A stretch of 64,000 nucleotides of DNA from Archegozetes longisetosus (Eukaryota; Arthropoda; Arachnida; Sarcoptiformes; Trhypochthoniidae): positions 11,860,001 to 11,924,000 of the forward strand of contig JAEMBT020000005.1 in the NCBI GenBank assembly GCA_018873245.2. Reading direction: 5' to 3'. The position numbers and the translations under genes were made by a program. The notes under the pieces are model-generated. The model had not been told where the DNA came from and ran no database searches. It worked only from the letters and a program-made list of their open reading frames with translations. How positions within the stretch are numbered: the stretch's first letter is position 1; every line of letters starts with the position of its first letter. Below, in pieces: positions 16,341-29,100 of this stretch.

Positions 16341-16881
16341 TTATTCATTTATGAGTGCCAAATCTCCATCTTTATGCTCTAGTCTTCGGCATTGAGACAA
16401 CTTCCTAAGCCTCCAGTCCAGGTGTAGATTAAAGTTTATCGTTTGACCTACATGTATTTTCATTTTAATGTTATTGAAAATGATCCTCGAATTTATGCCA
16501 TGGTCCCCCTTTGCAATTTTTTCTTCAACTTTCATTCGAAGTGTTGGCATCTACACCTAAATTGTATTTTCTTTGACTTCAGTCAATGGACCATAAATAA
16601 AACTATTAAGCTTCAAGTTTCGGCTCATAAAAGAAAAAATTCTATACATTATTAATACATCAGAAAAAATAGTCCAATTGTTTGTACTCTTATTCTATTG
16701 TGAGTATCAGAAATACGACTATCTCTGCGTGTGTCCAATAGTGCGTTCTTATGATCGGAAACCCGGAGACTTCAAATGGGCCATGAATTCGACTCTTAAT
16801 TACAATGCTTTCCAGCATGAGTACAAAATTTCAGACAATCAAATAAAGTCGCTCTCGTACGAAATTGATGTAAAATATTAG
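16341..16881. other. Patch with weak coding-like character, unassigned
   Basis: Base composition is less AT-rich than the surroundings and several overlapping open frames occur: 16341-16550 (-) with charged and aromatic residues (KVEEKIAKGDHG, LHLDWRLRKL), and 16678-16881 (+) ending KSLSYEIDVKY. The minus frame is preceded by two close stops, which would fit an exon start or a decayed copy. I do not recognise a family. It could be a retroelement or gene remnant; it is not offered as a gene. Confidence 0.2.
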
Positions 16882-19363
16882 AAATCAAAAGAATAGAAAA
16901 CAGAGAACGACTTATGAGTGAATAATGAGAATAAACTATAAAATACAAGAATTATCTCAATTTTCTTAACGAATGACTGTATATATTAAAACCTGAGATG
17001 GATTTAGCGTATTTAAAACTTGGTTTAAGTTATGCCTCAAAAACCTAATAATCGTTCGTCTATATACAAAAAGACGGAAAATATATGGTTTTCCGATATT
17101 TCATTTACAGACAAGTCTATATTATGTCACATTTGGTCAGACCATTGCATTAAACGATAGTATAACCTGAAAGTATGTTATTCTCCTGGTTATATCGAAT
17201 ACCAGTTTTTTTGTTGAAGAAGGTGTGTATTTCATGTTTAGTGCATCTGTTATTGTATTGTTGTTCCTATTGTTGAGTGAATGTGACGCTAATCTTCAAT
17301 TCACTACATAAGAGTTACTCTAATCGATCATTACGTGAAATAAATTTCTCGCCCACAGAAAAAATCTCACGTTTGCAAATATACTGGAATTTGGTGTTAT
17401 AATAAATAGATTTGCGAGAATAAAAATTTTGAGCACAAAAAATATCTTACTTACGAAATATATTTTTGTCACACAGAAGTGTGTTTTACTTCTAAGAACA
17501 GTTTTGTCAGGCCATCAAACAGATATGTAAGTTGTACAAAAACATGCTTGTATCAAATGCAACTTATCTTCTCTTTGCTTCCAAAAGCCTTTATCTCCGT
17601 AAGAGCTTCACTTTTCTATGAAATTTGCTTGATAAACATTCAAGTCTTTGCTGAAAATTCTTAATAAAAGTCTATTCAAAAAGACTTCTTTTCAATTTTG
17701 GCAAAATTTTTCTCAATTCGAATTAGAAGAAAAAATGAGACAAGTATAAACTTGTTTAAAATCTTTAAATAGAAGAACTGCGATATTGTGCTCGAACTAA
17801 TGGATAGATAGATATTCTTTATACTTTAATAGAATATATTTTGTATTAAATTAGGTTTAACTGTATTAGAATTTATATATATATTCCTTTTTTCTGAATG
17901 AGTTCGGTGATCATTCATGCATTACATTAAAATGTTTTCTGCCTCTTATCCCAAACTATATAAAACTGACTATAAGTCAAGTTCTGCCCATTTATTTATA
18001 CATCTTCTTTTTTCTATTTTACTGATGGATAAATAAGTACTGAGACATCAATCTCCCTGATAATAATATCATTTACCGTTCAGATAGAATAAAAAAATAT
18101 GTATTATCAATATTCCTTCTGCTCTTTGTAGATTTTTATATTCTGAATGCAAAGAATATTGAATAAGTCCAATCAGGCTATCATTCAAATATATTAAAGG
18201 CATTTAGCATTTGATTGAAATAAAACGTCAATTCTTGGTTTCTACCAAAAAATTCAATGGCTATTTACGAGAATGAAAATTAATTAATTGGAATTAATTT
18301 TCTGGATTCACACAAATCAATCGATGACAGAACTCAATCTCGTAATAATTGTTGAATTTCAATGTATCTGGAAGTAGAGTATCTTTATGTGCATAGTAAA
18401 TGATTGAGACAATAATTCGCTTAAGAAAAGCTCCACGAAAGATATGATTTTTAGGATGAGAACTTAAAGCTTCTTTTTACTCTCAAAGATATTTTCAGAA
18501 AGAATAATTTTTAATAGAATTCACCGGAAGTTGAATTAAACTGAACGAATGAGTGCTTTGAATATAAATTTTTATTCAAAATAGTTTTAAATTTGATTTC
18601 TTCATATATTTTGAAGCATAAACATTTAAAACATTCATAAAATTGTAAAATGACGTTTAGTATAATTTTCACAGTATTAAAGGTATTGCTTGAGTATTAT
18701 GTAGTTACCATGAATTTATTGAATAATATTATAACTAGTAAAATATTCAGAAAGGGAAACAATCATAGCATTCATGCATTAAAACAGAAATATTTAGTTT
18801 AATAAAATTCAACTTTTGATAAGCTTGGAGTAATAATAATTGAGTGGAGGATACCCGACATCGACTTATGTTATGATTTAAGTAATCTTTTGTAAGTATG
18901 TTCTGATAAATAAGTTCTCAATCTTTCAAAGTCACTCATATAATAAAGTGCTTTAACTTAAGTTTAATATTGATCTATGAGTTTATACTTTCATTAGTTA
19001 TTGGTATCGAATTTGGATATAATAAGTACAAATGAAAATTAGAAGTTGATTGCATGTATTTTTGAATATGAACAAGTTATTATTCAATTAAAATTATAAA
19101 ATACTAATACTTGCCATTTAGTCATTTAGTGAAAATTCTAAATGCGTCTCAATTTGTAGAAGATGCAAATTGAAAATTATCGATAAATTTTCATTTGGGA
19201 TACAAGTAATTATCGAACATATGGGCTATGAACCCAAAAATGCACATAGACTTTATATCTAATAATATTATAGCGAGAATCATTCGTTAAGTTTGCATTT
19301 TACCTTATTCTTTTAAAGGGTATGAGCTTAAAAATTTGCTTGACAAAAGTTAATCTATAAGCC

Positions 19364-19988
19364 GCATGTAGGGTAGGAGTCAGTTTTGCAGAAGTCAGTT
19401 TAGCCGAAAAGATTAGCTTCTCTTTTCTTCTATTCTCAGTTTCTATTCTAGAAGCTCTTTTGTATTCTTCAATGTCATTATAAAGAGTTCGAGTTCTAAG
19501 AAATTCAGTTTCGAGTACATACTTGATGTTCTAAGTGAAAATTTCATTATGGATATAATATATTGTGAAAGTTTATCAAATAACAATGTGCTGTAAATGG
19601 GAGTTAAACATTATTATTTAAAACTAAAATTTTTATTTTACTATTAAAAAAAGTATAGTTAAATATTTCTTATAACTCTACTAATAAGTTAGAAGTTGTA
19701 TTTTTTAAACTCCAAAACTGAGTTCAATATTTAATATTAATGGAAATCAATCTAAAAATGTAGTATTTAATCATGAGTTTTTAGTATTATGATGTTTTGT
19801 CGACTATTGATGCCTAAGCTTTATCTAAATCTGTTGATTACTGTTAAATTTAGAATTTTGCGCAGGTAAATATGAATGAATAATGAATGAAAGGAAATCT
19901 GAGTATAGGGCTGAGAAAACCAGTTGTAAAATTGATTTTGAACTGTTTCGGCAAAACTAACTTCTGCGAAATTGACACCAATCACATG
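19364..19988. mobile_element. Inverted-repeat DNA element, about 625 bp
   Basis: Terminal inverted repeats of roughly 43 bp: the left end contains GCAGAAGTCAGTTTAGCCG, and the right end (19946-19988) is its reverse complement with several mismatches (GCAGAAGTTAGTTTTGCCG when inverted). The interior is AT-rich and has no open frame. It fits a non-autonomous DNA transposon (MITE). The exact ends and target duplication were not resolved. Confidence 0.55.
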
Positions 19989-22900
19989 TAGAGCCTATTG
20001 TCGATTAACATCTAGAAGAGTTTTCATGAATTTTTATTCAAAAGCCGACAACTTTTATAGGTTCACATCACAAGAACTCATATTAAATTCTCTTTACATT
20101 AATTAAGTACTGAATGAAAATAGAAGCTTGGCTTTTGATGTAAATTGAAGTTGAAATATATTAAATTCGATCGATCGGTGATTAAAAATCAAATCACGCA
20201 TAAAGTGAATGACCAGAAAAATAAATTTATAATCGATTTTCCTGCATACCAGAAGTATTTAGACTTAATTTAGTTATTTGTATCAAAATAAACTATAATA
20301 ACATTATTGAGTAACAATTATTTTATAGTTAATAGAGTGACAAGCACTCAGATTTGAATTGAATAAATAGACATCTCTAATGCTAAACATAACTTAAGCA
20401 ACTCAATGCTGCAAAATCACAGAAGAAACATAATTAATTTCACAGTTCAAATTTTGTAGCTTTTATACTGATTATTGTAAATAAATTTTAAAATTTTAAG
20501 AAAATCCCAAAGGGGGACCCTTCGATGTTTTTGGGCTCTACAAGACTTGGTCACTCTAATAGTTAAGCACTAGGTTTTCTCCTCCTCCTATCTATCCTTA
20601 ACAAGAAAGTGCTATTTAAGGGGTATTTATGAAACTAAGCAAGCCTTCCAAATTAGAAACCACTACTCAATTAATGATTCGAATTGTTCTCAAATTTTTT
20701 CCCCTAGGGTTCTCTTTTTACAAGGATTAAGTTTTCTGAGCCAATTCTTACCTTTTTCAGATTAATGTATAAATTAAAATTATGTCAGAAACTGTTTTTA
20801 AGGCAAAACTTCTTTTAAAGTTTAATGCTTCCTAGTAAGTTTTATATTGCATTAGGATTTTCTTTTTCTTCTCATATGAATTTCAGAATCTTAAACAAAT
20901 TTATATCACAGCCTTTCTAGAGAAAAGGTAATTACAGAGCAAAGCATAGACATCTTGTTTATCTTCAATAGTCATTTTTATATTATTCTATCTTATTTCA
21001 CTTGATATCAGAAAAATCCACGTAAATATATACTATCCAACTCAAAGGTAAAGTCAAACTTTTAGATATATACTTTTGAATATAACAAAGATTTTCAACT
21101 AGAAACTGTACTAATTGCTAAGTTTCTTGTCTAAAGGTTTTATCTAATGTGCAATTTGAACTATTTGTTCATAATATTAATATAATGACAATATATAGTC
21201 TATATAGTCAACTAATTTAAGCGATATACAGTGGAGTATATATTTTAAGTAAAGCTTGACTTTACTTTTGTGTTTGATAATATATCTAGGCAAAATTATT
21301 GATTCTATATATTGTTACAAGTTATTGGTACAAAAGAATGATTCAAACACTTACATAGAGAACTTCACTATTAGTCCATTATTTTTTACTTATAGCCTTT
21401 TATTTTAATTGTTGTATTTTTTTGTACTCATTTGTGGCTAAGATACAATGATTGTAATTGAATTTAGTTGAATATTATTATTTTTATCTTTCTTTTCAAA
21501 ATCAATTTAATGTTGAACTTTTTCTATTTTACTTTAGTTCTTATGCTTGAAATCAACAATTTCACTCTAGGGCAAAAATAGATGGCATAAAACTTGTAAT
21601 TACTTGTGAGACTTGCTCCTTCTAGATTAAAGCAAATTCATTAACCATGACCTTTTTGTATTTGAAATTTCAATCTTGTATAAATTATCTATAATGGCTA
21701 AGAAGAAATTGAATAACTATTTCCAACTCGAATGTAAAATTAGTGTAGCAAGGCATTCAGAAATTTAATAGTTTGAAAATTTATTTTGATTATTGGATTT
21801 ATATTTAAATTGAACTTGCTCTGTATTAAATTTATTATAGAAGTAAGAATAAGGTATTGCTGATGTTAAAAACACGTATAAACTAACTTAGAAACAATTA
21901 AATTAGTACCCATGATTTGTTTTGTTCAAGATTTCAATAATTACCCAAAGATCTTATTAGCAACTTAAGTATATTGCGCAAAATAGCTATAATCAGAATC
22001 CCAAAAAGGCTGAATAAATAATCCCTTTAAGATCTTTACTCTATATCTAAATATAATTCAATGAGAAATTCATACAAAGTCGAGCGTTAAACAGTGATAG
22101 AAAAAATTGTGTTGCATCTAGTTGAGAGCTACCCTTAAATTGAATTTATACAATGGTATTATCACTTGATTGCTAACAAACTTAACGTCTATTGAAGAAT
22201 CAAAACTGAATTTTATTGACACCAATTGCTTTGAGACTTACTATTGTTTTATTTGTCTCTTTTGATGTATTTGTTAACAATACTTTTCTACTAGTATTTG
22301 ATCAATTTTTTCATTAAAGCTTAAGGACTAGTCTTGAGCTTATAGTTTGATTTTGTTTGATTTACTCTTTGTCATCAAATTGAGTGAGCCTACTTCTAAG
22401 AAATAGAGATTTTGTGATTATATTCTCGTTGTTTTACTAGAAGTAGAAGATACAGTACTAGACATAAGGTAGAAATCTAAATTCAATCGGTCTTTTGTTA
22501 ATGCAATTGTTTTCAGTCTTTTAGTCGATTATTGAACTTCAATTTTAACATAAGCTTTTCAAATATAAGTCAAACAATCGTCTTAATGGAAAACAAAAGC
22601 ATTTTTCTTCAGTTGATAGGAAAATTTCAAACATGGCTAAAATCTACTAGAAGTCAATCTCCTCTTCCAATAAATCTTTCAAAGATGCGAATAAAGAATT
22701 AATAAATTATAAGCACAAGATAAATTTCTGCAAAAACAAATAAATTCTCTAATTTTAAACTTATTTTATTTGAACAAAGTGTCATTTCTGTCAAGTTATT
22801 TATATTTAAATTGAAATATATTTTGTGTGAAAGCGAAAATTTATGTTTCATATAGTGAACGCTTGAAACATAAAACCTATTGTATGACTGCTTTTGATAT

Positions 22901-23092
22901 CTATATATTCATTACTGGGACTAATGTAATGATAATTTTATAAATGTAATAAACATTAACGCCAAATGTTGTGTTCGGTTGTTCTCAGCAAAAATCAAAT
23001 TTGTCTTTTAGTCTCTGTTCACTTTTGACTTTTAGATTTATGTCCATTAGTTTGTTCTTATATTTGTAATATATTCATTTTTCTATTTACAG

Positions 23093-23127
23093 CATCAATA
23101 CTGTTAACAACTTTGTTAAATGGAAAG
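23093..23127 (+). CDS. Side-like exon a (Ig1, strand A')
   Basis: A 35-bp micro-exon between a good acceptor (TTCTATTTACAG) and donor (GTATGT). It reads SILLTTLLNGK and joins in frame to ALPCDI in the next exon, matching the usual run-up to the first Ig cysteine in Side proteins. The first two bases finish a codon begun in an unidentified upstream exon. Confidence 0.6.
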
Positions 23128-26100
23128 GTATGTCTTTTATTTGATTTACTCATTCATTCAAATAACAAATAAGTATTTAAAATAGTCAATTTAATCAATT
23201 TCCTATGGATCATAAAGTTTATTTGTTGGATAACTTCATTCTCTTTTTAATATTCATATTAGCCTTTACTCTATGTAAAATCTCTTTTGACCGCAAAATG
23301 TTTTAATATTGTTTTAGATAGAAATTTTACATATACAGTTATACATGCTAATTATGATAAAAAATGCGAATAAATAATTAATTAATTAAAATACCAATAA
23401 ATAAAATTATTGAAAAAAGTTTTAGCATGAAATTCTCATTTTGAACACATTTCTGACAATATTTGATTCATAACAATTCATTTATAGGCAGCAAAATTGT
23501 CACTTTTACTTTGTAGATAAATTTCTAAATTATTTGCTAATACATACCAGATACTGAAAGCACAGCATTTAAACAAATTGAAAAGACATCGAAGGTCAAA
23601 AACTTTTCTGGTCAGGCATTCTTTAAGCCACTATATAATAGCTCTTACTAAAACCTTATTCAAGAAGGTAAAAACTGGTCACATTCTGTAAAAGGATAGG
23701 AACTGAAAATTCAATTCGCGTAAAGTACAAGTTGAACAAATGAAAAATAAGATTATGAATGATATGTCTGAGAAAATTTAACTTAAAAGTTGTTTTTTAT
23801 AAGCAGAAGGGCTCACACTCTATGATAAGGTGAACGTAAAAGATTCATATAATAAAACTCATTTGAAGTAAACATTAAATAAATGATCATTTATATATTG
23901 AATGAAGAAATAACTATTTTTTGATCGCATTAATCAATATAAAGTCATTGAAAAAAGTTAAACGTTTGTATATTGAAGATAACTATTAATGTAAATCTAA
24001 CAATAATCGCAAAAATTATTCCCTATTATAAAAAGCTTGAATAACTCATAATTAACTTTTTCGTATGAGCTCAAATTTATTTAGTTAAAATGTGATTTCC
24101 TTGTCAATATAAAATATACTTATGAGATCAAGTATATCATTGATGATCCTACCCTCCGAATTGTGTTTTTACACAACTTTGTTATAGGCATTACTTCCGT
24201 GTGACATAACGCCATCAACTATTGAAGATCAAGTCGTTCTTATACTGTGGTATAAAGACGATCAGGTAGACAAACATTAATACAAATTATACAGTCTGAC
24301 CCGATTATAGGCAACTGGTCGGTGTATAGCAAATAAGTTGCATGTAAATGGATGTGCCTATATCTCAACTCTTCAATATATAATTGGATTGGTTGGTGCT
24401 TAATAAATCATTTGGTAAAAACTCGGTTTACCTATAACTAAGTTACCAATAGTCGGATCAGACTATATAAATATAAAATTTTTGTGCATCTCTTAATTCT
24501 TCGGATTTAACGTTAATCCACAACAAAACTAATGAAAAATTTTCTTTCTATCTAATAATCACATCCATAATCAACATAAAAGTTGACTCCAATTTTCACT
24601 CTCGACGCCAGAAGCAGAGAAGGTATGCATTGATTATCTTCTTTCTTATGCTATATTGTTTAAATCTAACATAGTTTTGTGCCTCTCGTGAAAATGATCC
24701 TTGTATCAATTAGATTTTATCATCGATAGTTTATCCACAATGTTGTTAGGGCTACATATCATATGATGCGCAAATATTTTATAACTAGAATTTTTCTTCA
24801 TTCTATGCTTTATTAGGTTTTATTATACTTACGAGAACGTTTGCTTTTAACATCTCCACATATCTGTCTAAATTAGATGATTAGTCCTTAAAAATGATCG
24901 AAAAGTTAAATTTTTATAAAGTATTGTATGCTATCATTAACCACAGAATTCGAACATTTTTCTATTCGAAAGTCTTCGAAAATTTCTTCTAGTTTAGACT
25001 AGATTTTTTCCAGCTTTGATAATGTCAACACTTTAATCAAGTAGAATTCTGTTTCTTATCTTCTTTTGGTTGGGTCTTGGTGAAAATTTACCCATGATGT
25101 TTCAATAATAGTATTTGCCCATTTTTAGATGATAATTTAGAATATTATTTGAGGAAAGATTCAACGAAAAACTGTCTATGATTTTTCAAAAGGATTTTCT
25201 ATAAAAGTTGGAAGACAACATAAAATCGTTTCGATAATTTACTTATAAATCACTTTTCGAATCAGATAATAGACAATATATGAAACCCCAATTCAATTTA
25301 TCATATCCTTTGTGCAGAAATTAAATTTTTATTTACTTCTTATTCAGTTCTATAGAATATTTTTTCATTGATAAGAAAAACACATTTTTTCCAGAGGGAA
25401 AATGTGAGGAAAGATAATAAAAATGTCCATTTCCTGAGAAAAACTTCATTCAATGAGTAGCACAAACATATTCTGTACAGTTTTCTCATAACTTTCTATG
25501 TCTTTATGATATGGAAAAAATAATTTTTACACATTTTCTATCGCTGCCGAAAAAGTAAGAAAAAAATACTACTTTTGCTGCGAAAGAATGGGAAGCTTCT
25601 CTTTATTCACCTGAAAGTTTGTAGTTCTTCACTATTATTTTTCTAACTCATTCTTGGCTTTTCCGTGGTCTCCTGTCAAGTTGAGTTTCACATTAATACT
25701 CTTACCTCCTATTTTTTAAATACTCATTTTAATTATCTTTAATTTTTGTCAAAATATTAATATATATGATTTGGAGCTTTAGGACTTAGATTTTCTAACA
25801 CTAGTACTCACTCTTCCCTTCATATTTTCTATGTGAAACTTTACTTCAAAAAAATGTACGGTAGAGAAAATAAAACATAATGTATATAAAGTGAAAACTG
25901 AAAAGCAAAGTAACTGCACGCATACTCACATATTACTAAGTTATAGATCTTATCAAAACTTAGTCATTCTTAACAAGACAATTATTTATTCGATTCAATT
26001 CATAAAGTGCTGAAACATTTTCAACTCTTTTTAATTTGACTTATTACTAGTTTTGTTTCAAATTATCTCTTATTTGAGATGTTTTGCTTGTAATTATAAA

Positions 26101-29100
26101 TTTATATCTATTAAACTTTTACTCATACTTTAATAGTTTTCTTAACATTAACTTTTCATATATATTATTTAGTTTTCAGGTAAAGGTTTGTCTGAAAAGT
26201 TAAAGTTAAGGAAACTCTAAAATATGTTTAATAAGGTTGTAATTACAAGCAAAAATCTCAGATAAGACAAAATGAACAAAACTAGTAATAAGTCAAATTA
26301 GAAAGAGTTGAAAATCTATTATCTTAGCACTGTATGAATTTTATTGAATAAATAATTGTCTTCTTAAAAATGGCTAAGTTTTGATAAGATCTATAACTTA
26401 GTAATATGTGATTATGCGTGCAGTTACTTTGCTTTTCAGTTTTCACTTTATATATATTATGTTTTATTTTCTCTACCGTACATTTTTGAAGTAAAGCTTC
26501 ATGTTAAAAAAACAATTTTATCTCATGTTTTCAAGATTAATAGTAACCTGAATTTTATGTCTCAAAATATATATTTTAGCTCTAAATTTCTAAAACCAAT
26601 TGTCTCATCTTACCGGGGAGTAGTATGATATAAAATTCTTAAGTAATTCAATTTTTAAATTTCATTTTAATGAAAAAGTAATTTCGCTAAAGTAATAAAA
26701 TCAGAGCGACCATGTTTCAGAGATTTCGTTTTGTGATTTATTCAGGGACAGTTAAAAATTCGAGAGAAGAATTAAGGGATACTTTTTGAGGTGTTTTAAG
26801 GCTTTACAGAATGCAAAAAGGGACTAAGTGTGGCATTCTTGAAAAACTGCTCAGTTCAGAGATATCTGGTAACTCTGGTTGTATTACTGAAAATTTTAGT
26901 GTTATTTGTTGAGATAAAAAAATAAAAATTCAATGATACAGCTTACTTGATGAGATAAAAATTTCAATTTTAAGACCTAAATAGTAGATATTTTGACTAT
27001 TATTCTTTATTGAGAAAGTAAAGTATTGATACTTTTTATATGATTATAATTTTATGGAAAAATATAAGAAATTTTTTTCTCTTGACATTTACTAGAAAGA
27101 CAACATTGTTATTATCATGTCTTTTGCGTAAGTGCTACTCAAAAATTATTACCTATTTGCGATTTTTTTTTTGGAAAATATAGTAATCTAACCATAAAAT
27201 CCATCTTAACACTGCTTTTATTGGTATTGAATACTATGAAACAATTTTCATACTACTTAAACATAAGGCTAGTACTGTTTAATAAAAGTCTCATTCAACA
27301 AGAATATGTTTAACTAATTGATTAATCAAAATTATCTTTTCCGTTGCATTTCTGAAGAATCTACTCATGAATGAAAAAGGACCTAGTTTTGAACTAATTC
27401 GCCTATTATTTGGAAATAAGATCTTAATTGTTATTTCTTATCAAAAAATTATTAATAGTTCCTTATCATATTATGCATGGATTATCTAAATATTTGATAT
27501 TCAATAGAGCAATAGGAAGATTTAATCCTTAACGTATCAGTACTAGTGCTCAGCCTAGATTCCAAGTAAACGTAAATTATTAACTATAATACTATACTAA
27601 TTAAAACTTTACTATTCCTTGACTATAATAACAAGCAGATTATAGTATACTATAGTGATAAGCAGGGAACGGAAAAATCGGTAGCAAATTTTGTACTTTT
27701 TGAGCAATTATAACATTATTGTTGTAAAAAGCACTTGGAATTCAAATGCATTTACATATTTCTTCCATTAGATCAAATTTATGAAGTTCCAAAAATGAGG
27801 GCTAATTTCACTCACCTCTAATTGGGACGTTTTGATACCTTAACACATAGTTAATAGAGATATAACTACTTATAAAAGGACAAATATGCTCCCGAATTTT
27901 CCTATTCCTGGTGATAAGGTAGTGTATCACTTATCGATGTAATGCAATTACTTATACTGTTCGTTTTTTAAGGTACACACAAATCTAAGGAACAAGTTTT
28001 CTTTATTGTTACGCATTAATTAGAATTACGAATGAGTAAAGCTAAAAATATGAAACAAAATCTTATCACTTAGTAATTGATTTTGAGCTAAAAACACGTT
28101 TAACCATTAAAATGGTGTCCACAACATAAGAAAGGATTTTTGTTTTGAAAACTCATTCATTAACTAAATCTTGTGATAAAGTTAGAACTGATTTTTTTAA
28201 AAATATGATCTAATTCTGCCTAGAAAATAATGTTCAACACTTCCAGCGTATGTTGTGATTAATTATAAATTAATTTTTCCACATCTAACACCACTCCTTG
28301 TAAAATTACAGTTAGTTAATAAATTGGTTAATTTTAGTTCATTTTGAAACATTCAAATTTCAGTCAATGAGTAAACGATTTGACTCAAGATTAAATTACA
28401 AAGGCGATGAATGTTAACTGCTTTATCTGAGTATACTTTTAAAAACGAATAATACGATGATTGTTATGCAATGCTTATCAATTCAACTAAAATCGTAATA
28501 CAAATCGATGATCCGAACTGACTATTTCTTTGAGATCAATAATTTGTCCAGTTTTGCTATCAATCACTTTTCTAAAGAACAAAATCTACTTATGTTGCTA
28601 TCAATGAATTGGTTTTCATCTAACTTATGGTATTAGGTTTTCTTTAGTAAAACAGAAATCTTATAGCTCTATATTTGCAGAATTAATTCACTAATCCTTC
28701 AAGTCTCATCAAATGAGACTTTAATTAAATGGTAAGCTTGAACTAATTAAACTAAGAGGAGACTTTAGTCTTAACCATTTGTGGAAAAGTGTGGTTTCAT
28801 CATCTTATAAATTATTCTTACTTATAATCCACTAATTATCTTCATTATTAAGTACTTAGAGTTCTCAAAATTTTTAGATGAAAATATCAATGTTACATCA
28901 AATCTTAATAATTGTCTGATCTTAAGAATAGATATACAATATTAAGATCGAATAAAGTTCTCATTTAAAGTTGAAAATTAGTTTGTCATTAGATAATGAC
29001 TTATTTTATTAATATATAAACTTAAGATTATATAAGACTTATTATTTAAGCTGATTTTTTTACTAGTTTTGGAATATTAAGGCAAATAGTTTTATCAGGA

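Larger units (their letters stand above)
1..23092. other. AT-rich region without recognisable genes
   Basis: About 23 kb in which no open frame on either strand could be tied to a protein family. The longest unassigned frame is 101 codons at 13029-13334 (+); its composition (Leu, Ser, Ile, Phe) is what AT-rich noncoding DNA gives by chance. The missing first exon (signal peptide) of the Side-family gene that starts to be readable at 23093 may lie here, or left of the window. Short tandem repeats and one inverted-repeat element are listed separately. A pyrimidine-rich stretch with a TCAGTT-type initiator near 2540-2730 looks somewhat promoter-like, but nothing downstream supports a gene there. 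Confidence 0.5.
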
